A DNA stretch of 64,000 bases from Dipteris shenzhenensis (lineage: Eukaryota; Polypodiophyta; Polypodiopsida; Gleicheniales): the NCBI GenBank assembly GCA_047967505.1, contig CM106538.1; one strand, written 5' to 3'. A model generated the notes under the pieces. That model searched no databases, was not told the DNA's origin, and was given only the letters and a program-made list of their open reading frames with translations. A program made the translations under genes and the position numbers. Every line of letters begins with the position of its first letter. Within the stretch, counting starts at the first letter, position 1. Below are positions 23,664-35,392 of the stretch, piece after piece.

Positions 23664-25560
23664 ATGTAGATAGAGATTCTGAGAATTGAGATGAGGGCAC
23701 TGTAGGATGCTAGGGCACCCCCTCACTTGGTTGCGAGTCTAGATTCAGTTATTGAGGCTCTGGGTTGATTGGACACAATTGAGGACGTTGTGGATAGCTT
23801 TCAGGCACAGGCTGAGGCAGAGATCACTGGTCATGGCTTGGATTGGCGAGCCATTCGACAGTTGTTTGAGCGTGAGTCACATCACAGGTAGGCCTTAGAG
23901 GATATGTTTTGGGATGGTCACACTGAGGCAATGTGACCACGATCAGGGCTGCCCTTGCATATTTTACGTTGTAGGCACCCCATCATAGCAGCACACATTT
24001 ATCTGAGATATCTCGCTGCGAATGGTGGTCGATTGCCTCACAACCGTCAGATAGCCAGATCATATGCCATGCAACTATATGCTGAGTTTGTGCTTGGTCA
24101 TCGGGTAGACTACCTTAGTACCCGTCTAGGATCAGAAGCGGGTCATGGTAGGATGGGGCATCAAGAGCGTCAGACTACAAGCGTCAATGCAAGGCACCAG
24201 AGTTACACACTATCCCTGCACCGGCATTGCGAGCTGTTGGAGGACGGATTAGGGGGGATGTTCATTCAGTGGCATCATCCTTGCACCACATGGTCTCTAC
24301 CCTATTGAGATCACTTTCGATTCCACCTCCCCCACCTTGATCATCGATGGAGCCTCCCACATCTACACCACCTCCCACATCTACACTGCCTCAGCATGAG
24401 TTGGAGACTCGAGACGCATGGATTGCAAAGTTGGAGGCATTGTTGGCCGATTCTAGGGATGAGGTTAGTTATTCTGATTATTTTAGTTTATTTTTTTGTA
24501 GCATGTTTTGAACTGTACGCGACATGTTTGCATTGCAGGCACATCTATTGCGACAGGATATGGAGTCTCGTGTACGACTGTTGGAGGCAGATTTGGAGGA
24601 GTAGAGGATTCGGACACGCATAGCATACCATCGTGCGGAGCACTATATTTTGCAGTTGAGACATATTAGTCGTGATCCATCTCGCCATAGGATCGACCCC
24701 AGCATGGCCCCATACCCTGCTCCTCTTGTAGATGTGCCGACTAGGACACCCATAGATGCAGCAGTCATAGCCAAGCTTCCTACTGCCGCCACTTGCATCC
24801 TTTGCCACAAGGAGTTTGACACCGTAGGGTGGTTTGGACTAGGGTGCAGCCACATCGCACATCTCCATTGCATGACCTGCCACATGGTGGCACGATTAGT
24901 GTGCCCTGTATGCTTTGCTAACATTGATGTGGCCACATACAGAGGACTAGGCATGGATGATCTGTATCCTGGTCATCGTCAAGCCATTGATCCATTCGCC
25001 CACGTGGTCTTGACAGAGCACTATAGGGAGGAGGCACAGAGAGCTTTGCTAATGCAGGAGGGTGCTGATACATCTGTGGTTGCAGCGTGTGTTCCATGAT
25101 GCTTCTCATATGGTGATTTCATGCCAGGTGACGAGGCACGAGTAGAGGAGGCACACCGTATTGAGTGAGAAGCAGAGTTGCAGACATCATTGTAGTAGTG
25201 GGTGGAGCAGCAGCTTGGGCGGGGCCGACGAGACTAGCGTCTTCTACATGTAGAGACGATTACTCGCGCTGGATTTGAGGCACGAGTATTCGTAGATGCA
25301 CAACTATCAGAGCTGAGATGCACATACATAGAGGAGGCGAGGGAGGTAGAGATGGTAGCGGTGGCTCGTGCAGCATGCCCTCCTCTTCATTAGGATGAGG
25401 CTGGCCCATCTCATGCAGGAGATGAGGCTGGCCCATCTGATCCGGCTTTGCCTAAGGCACACAGCGGACGGTTGGGCAGTGGGTCATACAGGAGCCACGT
25501 CAGAGGATGACTAGAGGATCATATGTGGAGTTATCAGATTTTGATTCAGGATGATTGTTT
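23664..25560 (+). pseudogene. Coiled-coil and RING-H2 protein gene, transposon-type, decayed
   Basis: A broken frame runs from MRALxDARAPPHL and QAEAEITGHGLDWRAIR through an open stretch 23955-24308 (IAAHIYLRYLAANGGRL, LYAEFVLGHRVDYLS). A coiled coil (WIAKLEALLADSRDE, LRQDMESRVRLLEADLEE) is split by a GT-AG intron at about 24462-24539. A RING finger follows at about 24788-24930: CILC, then GCSHIAHLHC and CPVC, spacing C-x2-C-x13-C-x-H-x2-H-x2-C-x10-C-x2-C. RING-H2 proteins are usually E3 ubiquitin ligases. The C-terminal part to about 25560 has more stops. Several stops are TAG or TGA where CAG or CGA would fit. I do not know the family; Arg/His-rich, Thr/Pro-rich context suggests a transposon accessory gene. 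Confidence 0.55.
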
Positions 25561-25753
25561 AGGCTTCACACATTTCTTGTTTAGGGATGCACTTCTGCAC
25601 GATGATGATGATGATGTACACATTCATTTTGGTACTTTCATGATATTGTTCTTAAATTTATGATGTATGAGCATTTTCATACTTTCATGATGTTCTTCAC
25701 ACTTTGTTTATCTCAGTTTATAGTTTGTTCAAATCTAACATAAACATTTAAAA

Positions 25754-25873
25754 TTAGGAGTATGATTTTGAATTTCGAATGTCTCAATTCACACATCTAA
25801 TACATAAGGTATTTAAAAAAGAATGCCATGTGAAGTAATTGTAAACATTAAGCATTGAAAAAGTGTTCAAGTA

Positions 25874-25942
<69 letters not shown>

Positions 25943-26170
25943 ATGCTATGAACTTTATCATTTTGAATATCATATTGAATTTCATATATATCAATGCTTA
26001 CAATTATTACACTAAACCTAAGAGCTGTGCGAAGTTTCATCCCCATGTGCGTATTTAAAACTAAGAGTATGATTTTGAATTTCAGATATCTCAATTCACA
26101 CATCTAATACATAAGGTATTTTAAAAATGATGCCTGTGTCGTAATTGTAAACATTAAGCATTGAAAAGGT
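25754..26170. repeat. 110-bp direct repeat flanking a (CT)n microsatellite
   Basis: The segment GAGTATGATTTTGAATTTC through GTAAACATTAAGCATTGAAAA occurs at about 25758-25862 and again at 26066-26170. A (CT)30 tract (25878-25937) and a partial satellite unit (AGCTGTGCGAAGTTTCATC at 26022) lie between them. The second copy runs straight into the 26170-28990 array. Confidence 0.75.
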
Positions 26171-28990
26171 GCTTGCAAAAATGTACGCATTATACCTTCC
26201 ACGTGGTGCATACCAAACCAATTGGAGAACAAATCTTGTGTGGATGTACGTCTAGGGCAGCCTAAGAGCCGTGTGAAGTTTCATCCCCAACAGGGTTTAG
26301 GATTTAGGGTTTAGGGTTTAGGGTTTAGGGTTTAGGGTTTAGGGTTTAGTCATGCTAGTAGGGATTGTAAAAATGTATGCATTATACCTTATACGTGGAG
26401 CAAAACAAATCAGTTGCATACCAAATCTTGCATGGATGTACGTCTAGGTAGCCTAAGAGCCATGTGAAGTTTCATCCCCAACAGGGTTTAGGGTTTAGGG
26501 TTTAGTCGTGCTAGTACGGATTGTAAAAATGTATGCATTATACCTTCCACGTGGCGCATACCAAATCAGTTGGAGATCAAATCTTGCGTGGATGTACGTC
26601 TAGGGTAGCCTAAGAGCCGTGTGAAGTTTCATCCCCAACAGGGTTTAGGATTTAGGGTTTAGGGTTTAGTCGTGCTAGTAGGGATTGTAAAAATGTATGC
26701 ATTATACCTTCTACCTGGTGCAAACCAAATCAGTTGGGGACTAAATCTTGCATGGATGTACATCTAGGGTAGCCTAAGAGCCGTGTGAAGTTTCATCCCC
26801 AACAGGGTTTAGGGTTTAGTCGTGCTAGTAGGGATTGTAAAAATGTACGCATTATATCTTCCACATGGTGCAAACCAAATCAGTTGGACACCAAATCTTG
26901 CATGGATGTATGTCTAGGGTAGCCTAAGAGCCATGTGAAGTTTCATCCCCAACAGGGTTTAGGTTTAGGGTTTAGGATTTAGGGTTTAGGGTTTAGTCGT
27001 GCTAGTAGGGATTGTAAAAATGTACACATTATACCTTCCACGTGGCGCATACCAAATCAGTTGGAGACCAAATCTTGCGTGGATGTACGTCTAGGGTAGC
27101 CTAAGAGCCATGTGAAGTTTCATCCCCAACAGGGTTTAGGATTTAGGGTTTAGGGTTTAGGGTTTAGTCATGCTAGTAGGGATTGTAAAACTGTACGCAC
27201 GTGGCACAAACCAAATCATTTGGAGACCAAATCTTGAATGGATGTATGTCTAGAGTAGCCTAAGAGCCGTGTGAAGTTTCATCCCCAACAGGGTTTAGGG
27301 TTTAGCATTTAGGGTTTAGTCGTGCTAGTAGGGATTGTAAAAATGTATGCATTATACCTTCCACGTGGTGCAAACCAAATCAATTGGACACCAAATCTTG
27401 CATGGATGTACGTCTAGGGTAGCCTAAGAGCCGTGTAAAGTTTCATCCCGAATAGGGTTTAGGGTTTAGGGTTTAGGGTTTAGTTGTGCTAGTAGGGATT
27501 ATAAAAATGTATGCATTATACCTTCCATGTGGTGCATACCAAATCAGTTGGACACCAAATCTTGCATGGATGTACATCTAGGGTAGACTAAGAGCCATGT
27601 GAAGTTTCATCCCCAACAGGGTTTAGGGTTTAGTCGTGCTAGTAGGGATTGTAAAAATGTTCACATTAAACCTTCCACGTGGCGCATATCAAATCAGTTG
27701 GACACCAAATCTTGCGTGGATGTACGTCTAGGTTCTTCGAAGAGCTGTGTGAAGTTTCATCCCCAACAGATAAGTCCACATGCGTATTTCATTAGTACAT
27801 GCGCCATTTTTCATACGTAGTCGTGCTAGTAGGGATTGTAAAAATGTACGCATTATACCTTCCATGTGGCACATACCAAATCAGTTGGACACCAAATCTT
27901 GCATGGATGTACGTCTACAGTATCCTAAGAGCCGTGCAAAGTTTAATCTCCAACAGATAAGTCCACATGCATATTTCGTTAGTACGTGTGCCATTTTTCA
28001 TACGTAGTCGTGCTAGTAGCGATTGTAAAAATGTACACATTATACCTTCCACGTGGTGTATACCAAATCAGTTCGAGACCAAATCTTGCGTGGATGTATG
28101 TCTAGGGTGGCCTAAGAGTCATGCGAAGTTTCATCTCCAACAGATAAGTCCACACATGTATTTCGTTAGTACGTGCGCCATAGCTTTGTCGCAGTCGTGC
28201 TAGTAGGGATTGTAAAAATGAATGCATTGTACCTTCCACGTGGCACATACCGAATCAGTTCGAGACCAAATCTTGCGTGGATGTACGTCTAGGGTAGTCT
28301 AAGAGCCGTGTGAAGTTTCATCTCCAATAGATAATTCCACGTGCGTATTTCATTAGTACGTGTGCCATTTTTCATACGTAGTGCTGCTAGTCAGGATTGT
28401 AAAAATGTACGCATTATACCTTCCACGTGGCACATACCAAATCAGTTGGACACAAAATCTTGCATGGATGTATGTCTATGGTAGCCTAAGAGCCGTGCAA
28501 AGTTTAATCTCCAACAGATAAGTCCACATGCATATTTCGTTAGTTTGTGCACCATTTTTCATACGTAGTCATGCTAGTAGGGATTGTAAAAATGTATGCA
28601 TTATACCAAATCAGTTAAAGATGTCTAGGGTGGCCTAAGAGTCATGCAAAGTTTCATCCCCAATAGATAAGTCCACATGTGTATTTCGTTAGTACGTGCG
28701 CCATAGCTTTGCCGCAGTTGTACTAGTGGGCATTGTAAAAATGTACGCATTATACCTTCCACGTGGCGCATACCAAATCAGTTGGAGACCAAATCTTGCA
28801 TGGATGTATGTATAGGGTGACCTAAGAGTCGTGCAAAGTTTCATCCCCAACAGAATTGTCCACATGCGTATTTCGTTAGTACATGCACCATTTTTCATAC
28901 GTAGTCATGCTAGTAGGGACCAACAGATAAGTCCACACGCGTATTTCGTTAGTACGTGCATAAATTTTATTAGTCACGTTTTTAAAATGT
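26170..28990. repeat. Tandem array with two linker types: telomere-like, then constant 187-bp unit
   Basis: The unit core GATTGTAAAAATG...CATTATACCTTCCACGTGG...TTTCATCCCCAACAG recurs at 26363, 26519, 26683, 26833, 27010, 27181, 27333, 27497 and 27647 (spacing 150-177). There the linker is made of TTTAGGG-type repeats of varying number; the longest run, 26303-26349, is nearly seven perfect TTTAGGG units. From 27647 on, cores fall at 27834, 28021, 28208, 28395 and 28582, exactly 187 bp apart. In these units the linker is a different sequence (ATAAGTCCACATGCGTATTT). A last unit has a 38-bp deletion. No coding potential. Confidence 0.92.
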
Positions 28991-29367
28991 CCTAAAGTAC
29001 AAAACAAATTACAACATTACTACTAATAAATAATTTTTTGTTTTACAAACACAACAAATCCCATTGAGAAGACATTGGACATCATGTATAAAATAGAATC
29101 TAATACAAATTATGTGTATGAATGTGTATACAACCATCAGAGTGAAATACAAAATATGAGTCCATGAAAATTACAATGGTATGGTCACACAGTGAGCCTA
29201 TACATATCGAATACAAAAATGTGTAATCAACTAGTGATACCCAATAAAAATCAATCTGATCAACTGATGATCCCAAATATATGATATGTAATGTGCTACT
29301 CCTCAGGATCAGCTCTCATGCCAATAGTTGCAAGTATGCTCTCATGATTCGCCACTGCAAGGTGCCA
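28991..29367. other. No gene recognised; 3' flank of minus-strand transposase-like gene
   Basis: AT-rich sequence between the tandem array and the end of the minus-strand gene; nothing specific seen. Confidence 0.5.
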
Positions 29368-31860
29368 TCATGGAGTGGACGTCGCCTTGCGAGTGCGAAT
29401 ACGACTCAAAGTAATCTTGATCCCAACAACAAGATGAGAATACATGTATGCCTCCTGATCCGCCATGTACTCCTGGAACTCAATATAGTGACCACGCCTC
29501 TGTATCTGCTGAAAATAGTGGCCACCTACGATCATGCTATGAGCATTGAAGTGCATCCCATGCCCATCCACTGTATCCTCATTCAGCACACTCTTCAACA
29601 TAGAGCATCGCAACAAGTAATAATCCACACCCTCCTCATTGCCCTCCGAAGCAATAACCACGAAGATATCACCAATACGCAAAATATCTGTAAGTTGGTC
29701 ATAATCTCTAGAGGAACTAAATCCCACATCCTGATCATCATGTACCTCCTCCCAAGGCTGGAAGGGAGAAAGCACTCGTCGTACCCATGGATCGGCCCAT
29801 GGTATCATGGAGCACCCTCCCCAATCATCATCAATGCATGCAGAGCAAAAACATGCAAACCGTCGAGAAAAGATCACGGGGTGAGACTCACCTATGCTCC
29901 TGATGGAATGGAAATCAAGAGTGCCAGACACATAACTACAATCAAAAGGCCTAGACCGATCAAGACTCCCAATGTCCACGCACCAAAAATATTGGCTCAC
30001 CACCCTATCATCATGCGACTGAAACGAGGAGATAACACTAGTGGATAAGTGCTGGCTGCACCACCGAACCACATCATGTGCATCCTTGAAGCGATCGGCA
30101 CTGTGACGCAACTGGTATCGACACAAAGCACGCTTCACGCAAGCACCTGCACCATCGTGCTCTCCCTTACCATGCCATGTCTCGAAGTAGCTCCATGTGA
30201 TCGGAATGCTTGTCTCACGGTGCCATCTGCAGAACCAATAAAACTGTCTAGCAGATTTGAACTAACCACCACAGCCGTCTGACCAGATCCAGCACCGCTG
30301 CCATGTGACACCATGATCCCTCAAGAAACTATCATGCAAAGTGAAGCAATGCTGCACAAAATGGGCATCATGCGATCGATCATCACTAATGTAGAAGTGA
30401 TACTCTCGCACAATGACACGTGAGTCCATGGTGCTATCAATGCCATCCACATGAGCCTGTGCATGATGATAGCTAATGTGCAAAATATAGCAACCTACAA
30501 TATGGCATTGAAAAAAAATATGACTATTGAAATAATTCAATATAACGAGGTAGGGAAAAAATCAATACTCAATCACACGTCACCTGTTTGGAGAAATAAT
30601 ACTCCGATTGGATCTCATGCTGTGGTGCAAAGGTGTAATTCTCCGCAAAGTCCACCACTGAGACAACCACCCCTGTAGGAAATGTCCTCAAACATGCACG
30701 AAACTGATGATCCTCCCATTTCACAGTGTGCGAGTGGCGTATGTAGCGGTACAGCTTCCCTCGAAAATTGTCAATGAATACAACACGTGGTGTCTCCTTC
30801 CCCACAAGCTGCAACCTCCTCGACTGTGCACCACCATCTAATGTCAAGGTACTGTACTCATACTGCTGCCAACGAACCATTTGCACATCACAAGTATCTA
30901 GTGCAACTCTAGCAAAGTCACCACACAAAGTACACCTGCCTTCCACACAATCAAGGGAGTGGAATAAAGCATCACCATCTCGTGTACACAATATGGAATG
31001 AATGAAGTCGCGAGGGCTAGTAGGAACCACTCCCATATGACCATCAAGGGAACGGAATACGTCATACATCAATCCAAAATCCACATGGTAGCGACAACAA
31101 CATGTGTCACACTCCTAAGAGCATCGCACAAACCATGGCCTGCATCGCTCGAATGACCTCTACCCAATCCTGAACTCCGAGTGCGCCTCTACAAACTGAG
31201 TGTACAACTCAGTCTGGGTACACTCCAAAAAACATGCACCATGCTCAATGTACACACCGCGTGACACCCTCTTCCGCAATGCCTTCTTAAACACCGGGGA
31301 TGCTCTACAATGCTCCTCCTGAAACTGTTGTATGAAGGACCTAGTGGAATCATCCAACAATCAATCGCTGTGAGGTGCACGACCACTCGAAGCCCAAAGA
31401 GCATCAGTCTCACTATCCTCTAGACTCTACCTCCTAATCATGCCTGCTCGCAATGTGCGCAGTGCAATCTCAAGAAGACGTGAAGCGGTACGCACATGGC
31501 CTATCATATGAGGTCTACTAATGGCAGCCACAATAGCACGACGTGCTGCCAAGGCATCACTGGAGTTCCTATGCTTAATAGAAGCATAGGAATGTCGAAC
31601 ACTGCTAAGGACCTCACTAGATACAACCCTATCTCTATGTGCACCAAGACCAGCAAGCCTCCTACACCCTACCAAGTTAGGGTGATCAATCAGGGATGTG
31701 AGAAGAGAAGACTGTGAAGCTGGCGTGAGGTCACAAAAAAAAGACTACACAATCTTGCTAGTACGATGATGGATAGTGGACTTCAGCGTCGTGAAGCAAC
31801 ACTGTTGTTGCAAGGTGGGGCAAGGGGATCAATGGGAGATGGTAGGGTGGACGGGGGAAG
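29368..31860 (-). pseudogene. DDE-type transposase-like protein (decayed)
   Basis: From the N-terminus: a low-complexity Pro-rich lead, VGCRRLAGLGAHRDRVVSSE (31675 down), EHGACFLECTQTELY, and a Cys-rich block (RPWFVRCS, ECDTCCCRYHVDFG, CVEGRCTLCGDFARVALDTC). The catalytic-looking core follows: VVSVVDFAENYTFAPQHEIQ, WIWSDGCGG-stop-FKSARQFYW, and GKGEHDGAGA. The three spaced acidic residues (Asp, Asp, Glu) and their surroundings match a transposase-like family common in plants and invertebrates that I cannot name. An intron (GTGACG to TTGTAG, about 30583-30510) fits the frame change near 30550, with one extra base shift. A TAG replaces Gln between WSDGCGG and FKSA (about 30263). The C-terminus ends at 29368. 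All other segments share frame, so decay is moderate. Confidence 0.6.
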
Positions 31861-32130
31861 GGATGTGCCAAGGGGAACGGGGGGGGGGGGGGGGGGGGGG
31901 AGGGGGAGGGGGAGGGGGGAGGGTGGAGGGGGAAGAGGTAGAGATGGAGGCCAAAATGTAGGTGGCTAGGGGAAGGGCGGAGGCTAGAGGTAGGCGAGCG
32001 GATGAGGATGGGGGGACAATGGAGGTGGGGGTGGGGGTGGGGGCAGAGGTGGAGGTGGAGGTGGGATGTAGAGGTAGAGGTGGAGGTGGATCGGTGGTGG
32101 CAGCACGAGCTCTAGCTCTAGAGGCTCTCT
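31861..32130. repeat. G-rich low-complexity block with G22 run and GGAGGT repeats
   Basis: A run of 22 G (31879-31900) is followed by GGGGGA and GGTGGAGGTGGA repeats. On the minus strand this is a Pro/Thr/Ser run that may be the N-terminal low-complexity part of the neighbouring transposase-like gene (with a basic segment KRKARECKRASRARARA just before it, about 32150). Confidence 0.75.
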
Positions 32131-32472
32131 TGCACTCACGAGCCTTTCGCTTGCACTCCTCGTCAATGAGATTTGGGGGGGGGTTCCTACATCTTTCACG
32201 TCTACTAGCTCTACGAGGTATGCCAAGGTGGCAAGGTGTGATGACATGGCTCATGATGTGGAATGATGAGGTGGCACATGTGGCAACACATGTGGCAATG
32301 TAAGGTGACATGGCAAGGAGTGATGTCACATCTCCTTGATGACATGGCACCACGTGGTCTAACAACGTGGCATGGTTGCAAGGCAAAAATAGATGACTCA
32401 GCCTTCCGCATGGGTAGCATCCACACTCCAAAGGCTTGCCACTAGGGTCGGTGATGCTCCTAGCCTACCTCA

Positions 32473-32514
32473 CAAGCCTAATACCAAGCCTACCTTGTCT
32501 TGGTATTAGGCTTG
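32473..32514. other. Perfect 16-bp inverted repeat with 10-base loop
   Basis: CAAGCCTAATACCAAG (32473-32488), a 10-base spacer, and its exact reverse complement (32499-32514). It could form a stable hairpin. It lies upstream of the minus-strand transposase-like gene. It may be a small transposon end, a regulatory hairpin, or chance. Confidence 0.8.
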
Positions 32515-33360
32515 GGTGGCCCTTTTTCCCCCACAAAAGGGAGATTTCACTCTTGGAGGCCATATCGTACGTTTCCCTTACTCAAATTTAACCAAAATTT
32601 TTTCCTCTTATTCATCATGCGGAGGACTAAAAATATTGAAATTTTTGAAATGTTTGGTCATGTTTGAGAATTACTAGATTAATTTTTAATATTCTTTGTT
32701 GATCCTCTAAGGAGTAAAAGTAAAAATTAAACTTCAATCTTCCTAAATCTAATCGTTGGATTTGGGATTTGATGATTCAACCACACAACATGTGCCTACT
32801 AACCTTCCACTATATTGGATTTGCTTAATTATTCAAAATACTAAAAAAATGTGGTGTGCTACTAAAATGCATGTATTTTATGACTTTATTTATTATAAAT
32901 AATTATTTATAATTAGATAAATCATTCAGAAAATTGCCAATAAATCAAGTTAAGCTCTACATAATGCAAAGAGACAACTTACAAAGTTTCAATAACATTT
33001 AATCTAAAATGAGTGAGAAATTTATAATTTAATATGACACTCTCTGTTCGTGACAGACGTGTGACCACCCTTGAACCATGCCGTGTGACACAAAGAAATT
33101 TTTTGTGTGTGCATCGAATTTTCGATCAGACTATACGATTGTGTGCACAATAGCAAGTGTGATGTTGTTCAGAAGACTTCAAAGACTAGATCCATAGGGA
33201 AGTAGGTGAGATTTGCATTTTTGTGTGCTAAAAAGCTTGTTTTTCCACCTCCTAAGGATTGGGGAGTGAACAAAAAGTGGACACCCTTAGCTTGCTACTT
33301 CCCTTAACGCATGCTTAGAATTATTCATCTACATGGAGGATGACCAAAAATAAGTGGTAC
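32515..33360. other. No gene recognised
   Basis: AT-rich unique sequence; no coherent frame on either strand. Confidence 0.5.
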
Positions 33361-33760
33361 ATACTCTTACTATTGCTCATGCAATATGGTCTCAATTAAA
33401 ATAAAATTACAAGCACACAAATGTCTCGTCTCAAGTTTCCAATTTGAAGAAGCTTATGCAAGTTTCAATGAAAGATACGGATGATGTTCCCAAATTTTTA
33501 TAGAATTGGAGAATGCCCATCGATGATCTTATAATATCTGGGCTAGTATTAGCCCAGAACGTTCAAGCAATTTGTTTGCTTGCCGCACTACCACCCTCAT
33601 GAGACGATAATGCCAAAGTAGGGTCTTATAAGGATGATGAGCGTAATGCTCAGCATTGTGTACTTCCTAGTGTTGTCCTACCCAAGAAAATACAAGCGGC
33701 CAATTTTGGGGTAGGTTACTCTATAGACACTGCCATCAAGTAGTGTATGATTTATAGAGT
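33361..33760 (+). pseudogene. Ty1/copia gag relic
   Basis: A broken frame reads MQVSMKDTDDVPKFLxNWRM, PIDDLIISGLVLAQNVQ and ICLLAALPPS, which is the central copia gag (UBN2-type) pattern of a short helix, NWR and an LLAALP motif. It starts in frame with AWSQLK at about 33390. Stops are present; no LTR or pol nearby. Confidence 0.6.
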
Positions 33761-35392
33761 AATGTGAATGCTGCTAACCCGCATGGTTATGCAATAACAG
33801 GCTCATGAAAATAAATTGCAAATATTAGTTTCTCATTGGCCAATTCCTCTATAATACTGCAAGTTTGTGGTAGAGGCAATGCTTGATGAGTTCTTTCTCC
33901 CTCTATCTCTCTCTGTAAGCCCGTTGCAATGCATCTTGCCACCATCTCTAAAAACATACACACAAACTTATCTCTCCCTCTTTTCCCTCCTTCATAATCT
34001 AGCCTATGCCCTATAACATTATCCTTGTTCAATCTGCATCATTTTAGTGATAGAGTAGCTTATCTATAAATCTCCATGAGAATGAACAACCATTGCCAAA
34101 GTTCTCTTGTGTTGCATGGCTTGTTTTGATAGAGGAGGCAAAAGGTTAGTACTTATATAGCATAGACCATTGATAAACTTTCCCTCTCCATGGTGGTGTC
34201 CCATTATCTACATCATTCAATTCTTAGATGGCAAAGCACCTAGGATGGTGCAAACTAGGTTCACCATATGAAAAACACATGATGGCATCAAGTGTGCCAA
34301 TGTGTACATTAAACACAATTTCTAAGTCAAGAGGAAACGTGCCATGCAACTCCAGTAGACATTTTCAATTTATATGTTATGCTAAGGCCATTTTCTTGAT
34401 GTTCATATATGGAGGAAAGAAGTATGCCCTTTTACTAAAAAGGATTGCTAGAGGATACATTGATTCTCACATTGGTGTCTTGATTTGATGGACTTTCTTT
34501 GTGAAAACCTAATAAAGGATGCATGAATGCTAGTTGATTTTTACTTCTATTCATATACGGAGGAATAAAGTACGTCTCTTGCACTACAGTGAGAATTGAC
34601 AAGGATGTGTATATTCCACCTTAAATGGCTAGAAATACCATGAGTAAAGAGATGTTATGATTTCTTGATTTGATTATCTTTCTTTCTAAAAATCTAATGC
34701 ATTGCTAGTTGATTTTTATTGTGTTAGCTACAAATTACTACTAACATAAAGATTCATTTCTCTTGCACATGCATTCAGATAGCCTATGCTCTATGCTCCA
34801 TAAAGGAAATATACCTATGCTCTATGCTCCATGAAGGAAATATACGTATTCCATACTCTCCACAACACATGCCAATTCATATGTTTGATTGTATGTAACT
34901 GTCATGTGATTTCCCACTTGGTCCTCCTTGTTCATCTTCTCGAATGGGGTGCTTCTCTTTCTCATCTGGTTCCTACTACTCTTCTTGTGCCTATCCTTCC
35001 TTTTTCTCTTCAATCACTTCTTGGATCCACATTGGGTTCACTAAGTCTCTTGCATTGCTACTTGTTGGATGGACTCGATGGTTCTAAAGGCTTTTGGGTT
35101 GCTTTGGTAAAAAGATCATCTAAGAGATCCGAGGTCACACGTGCATGCTCCACTTTGGCCTCTTTGTGAACAATAAATGGTTTTCCCTAACCTCACATGA
35201 TGAGAAGCATTTCCCAAATCATTTTTTCTCCTAGAGTGCATCCTTCCCACTGTGACATTTGATACATCAAGAGTGCCAACTAGCACCTCTATTGTTTGTC
35301 ATTGTAATAGAGCCTCTTTTGAGGTAGCTCAATTTGTAATCATGCAATTGCTCATTGCAAACTCCAAAGCTTCGAGATAATCAAGCTTTTAT
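33761..35392. other. No gene recognised
   Basis: Unique sequence with a small internal duplication near 34795-34835 (TATACCTATGCTCTATGCTCC). A minus-strand Lys/Arg-rich stretch at 35013-34822 has no known match in my memory. Confidence 0.45.

Noticed and set aside
26303-26349. True telomere end
   Set aside because: Only about seven TTTAGGG units, inside a longer tandem array with DNA on both sides.
29281-30048. Long plus-strand frame of 255 codons
   Set aside because: It is the antisense shadow of the DDE-like gene, whose minus-strand translation has catalytic-type motifs.
31829-32431. 200-codon minus-strand frame as an independent gene
   Set aside because: Mostly Pro/Thr/Ser low complexity from G-rich repeats; only the basic segment near 32150 may be the N-terminus of the neighbouring transposase-like gene.
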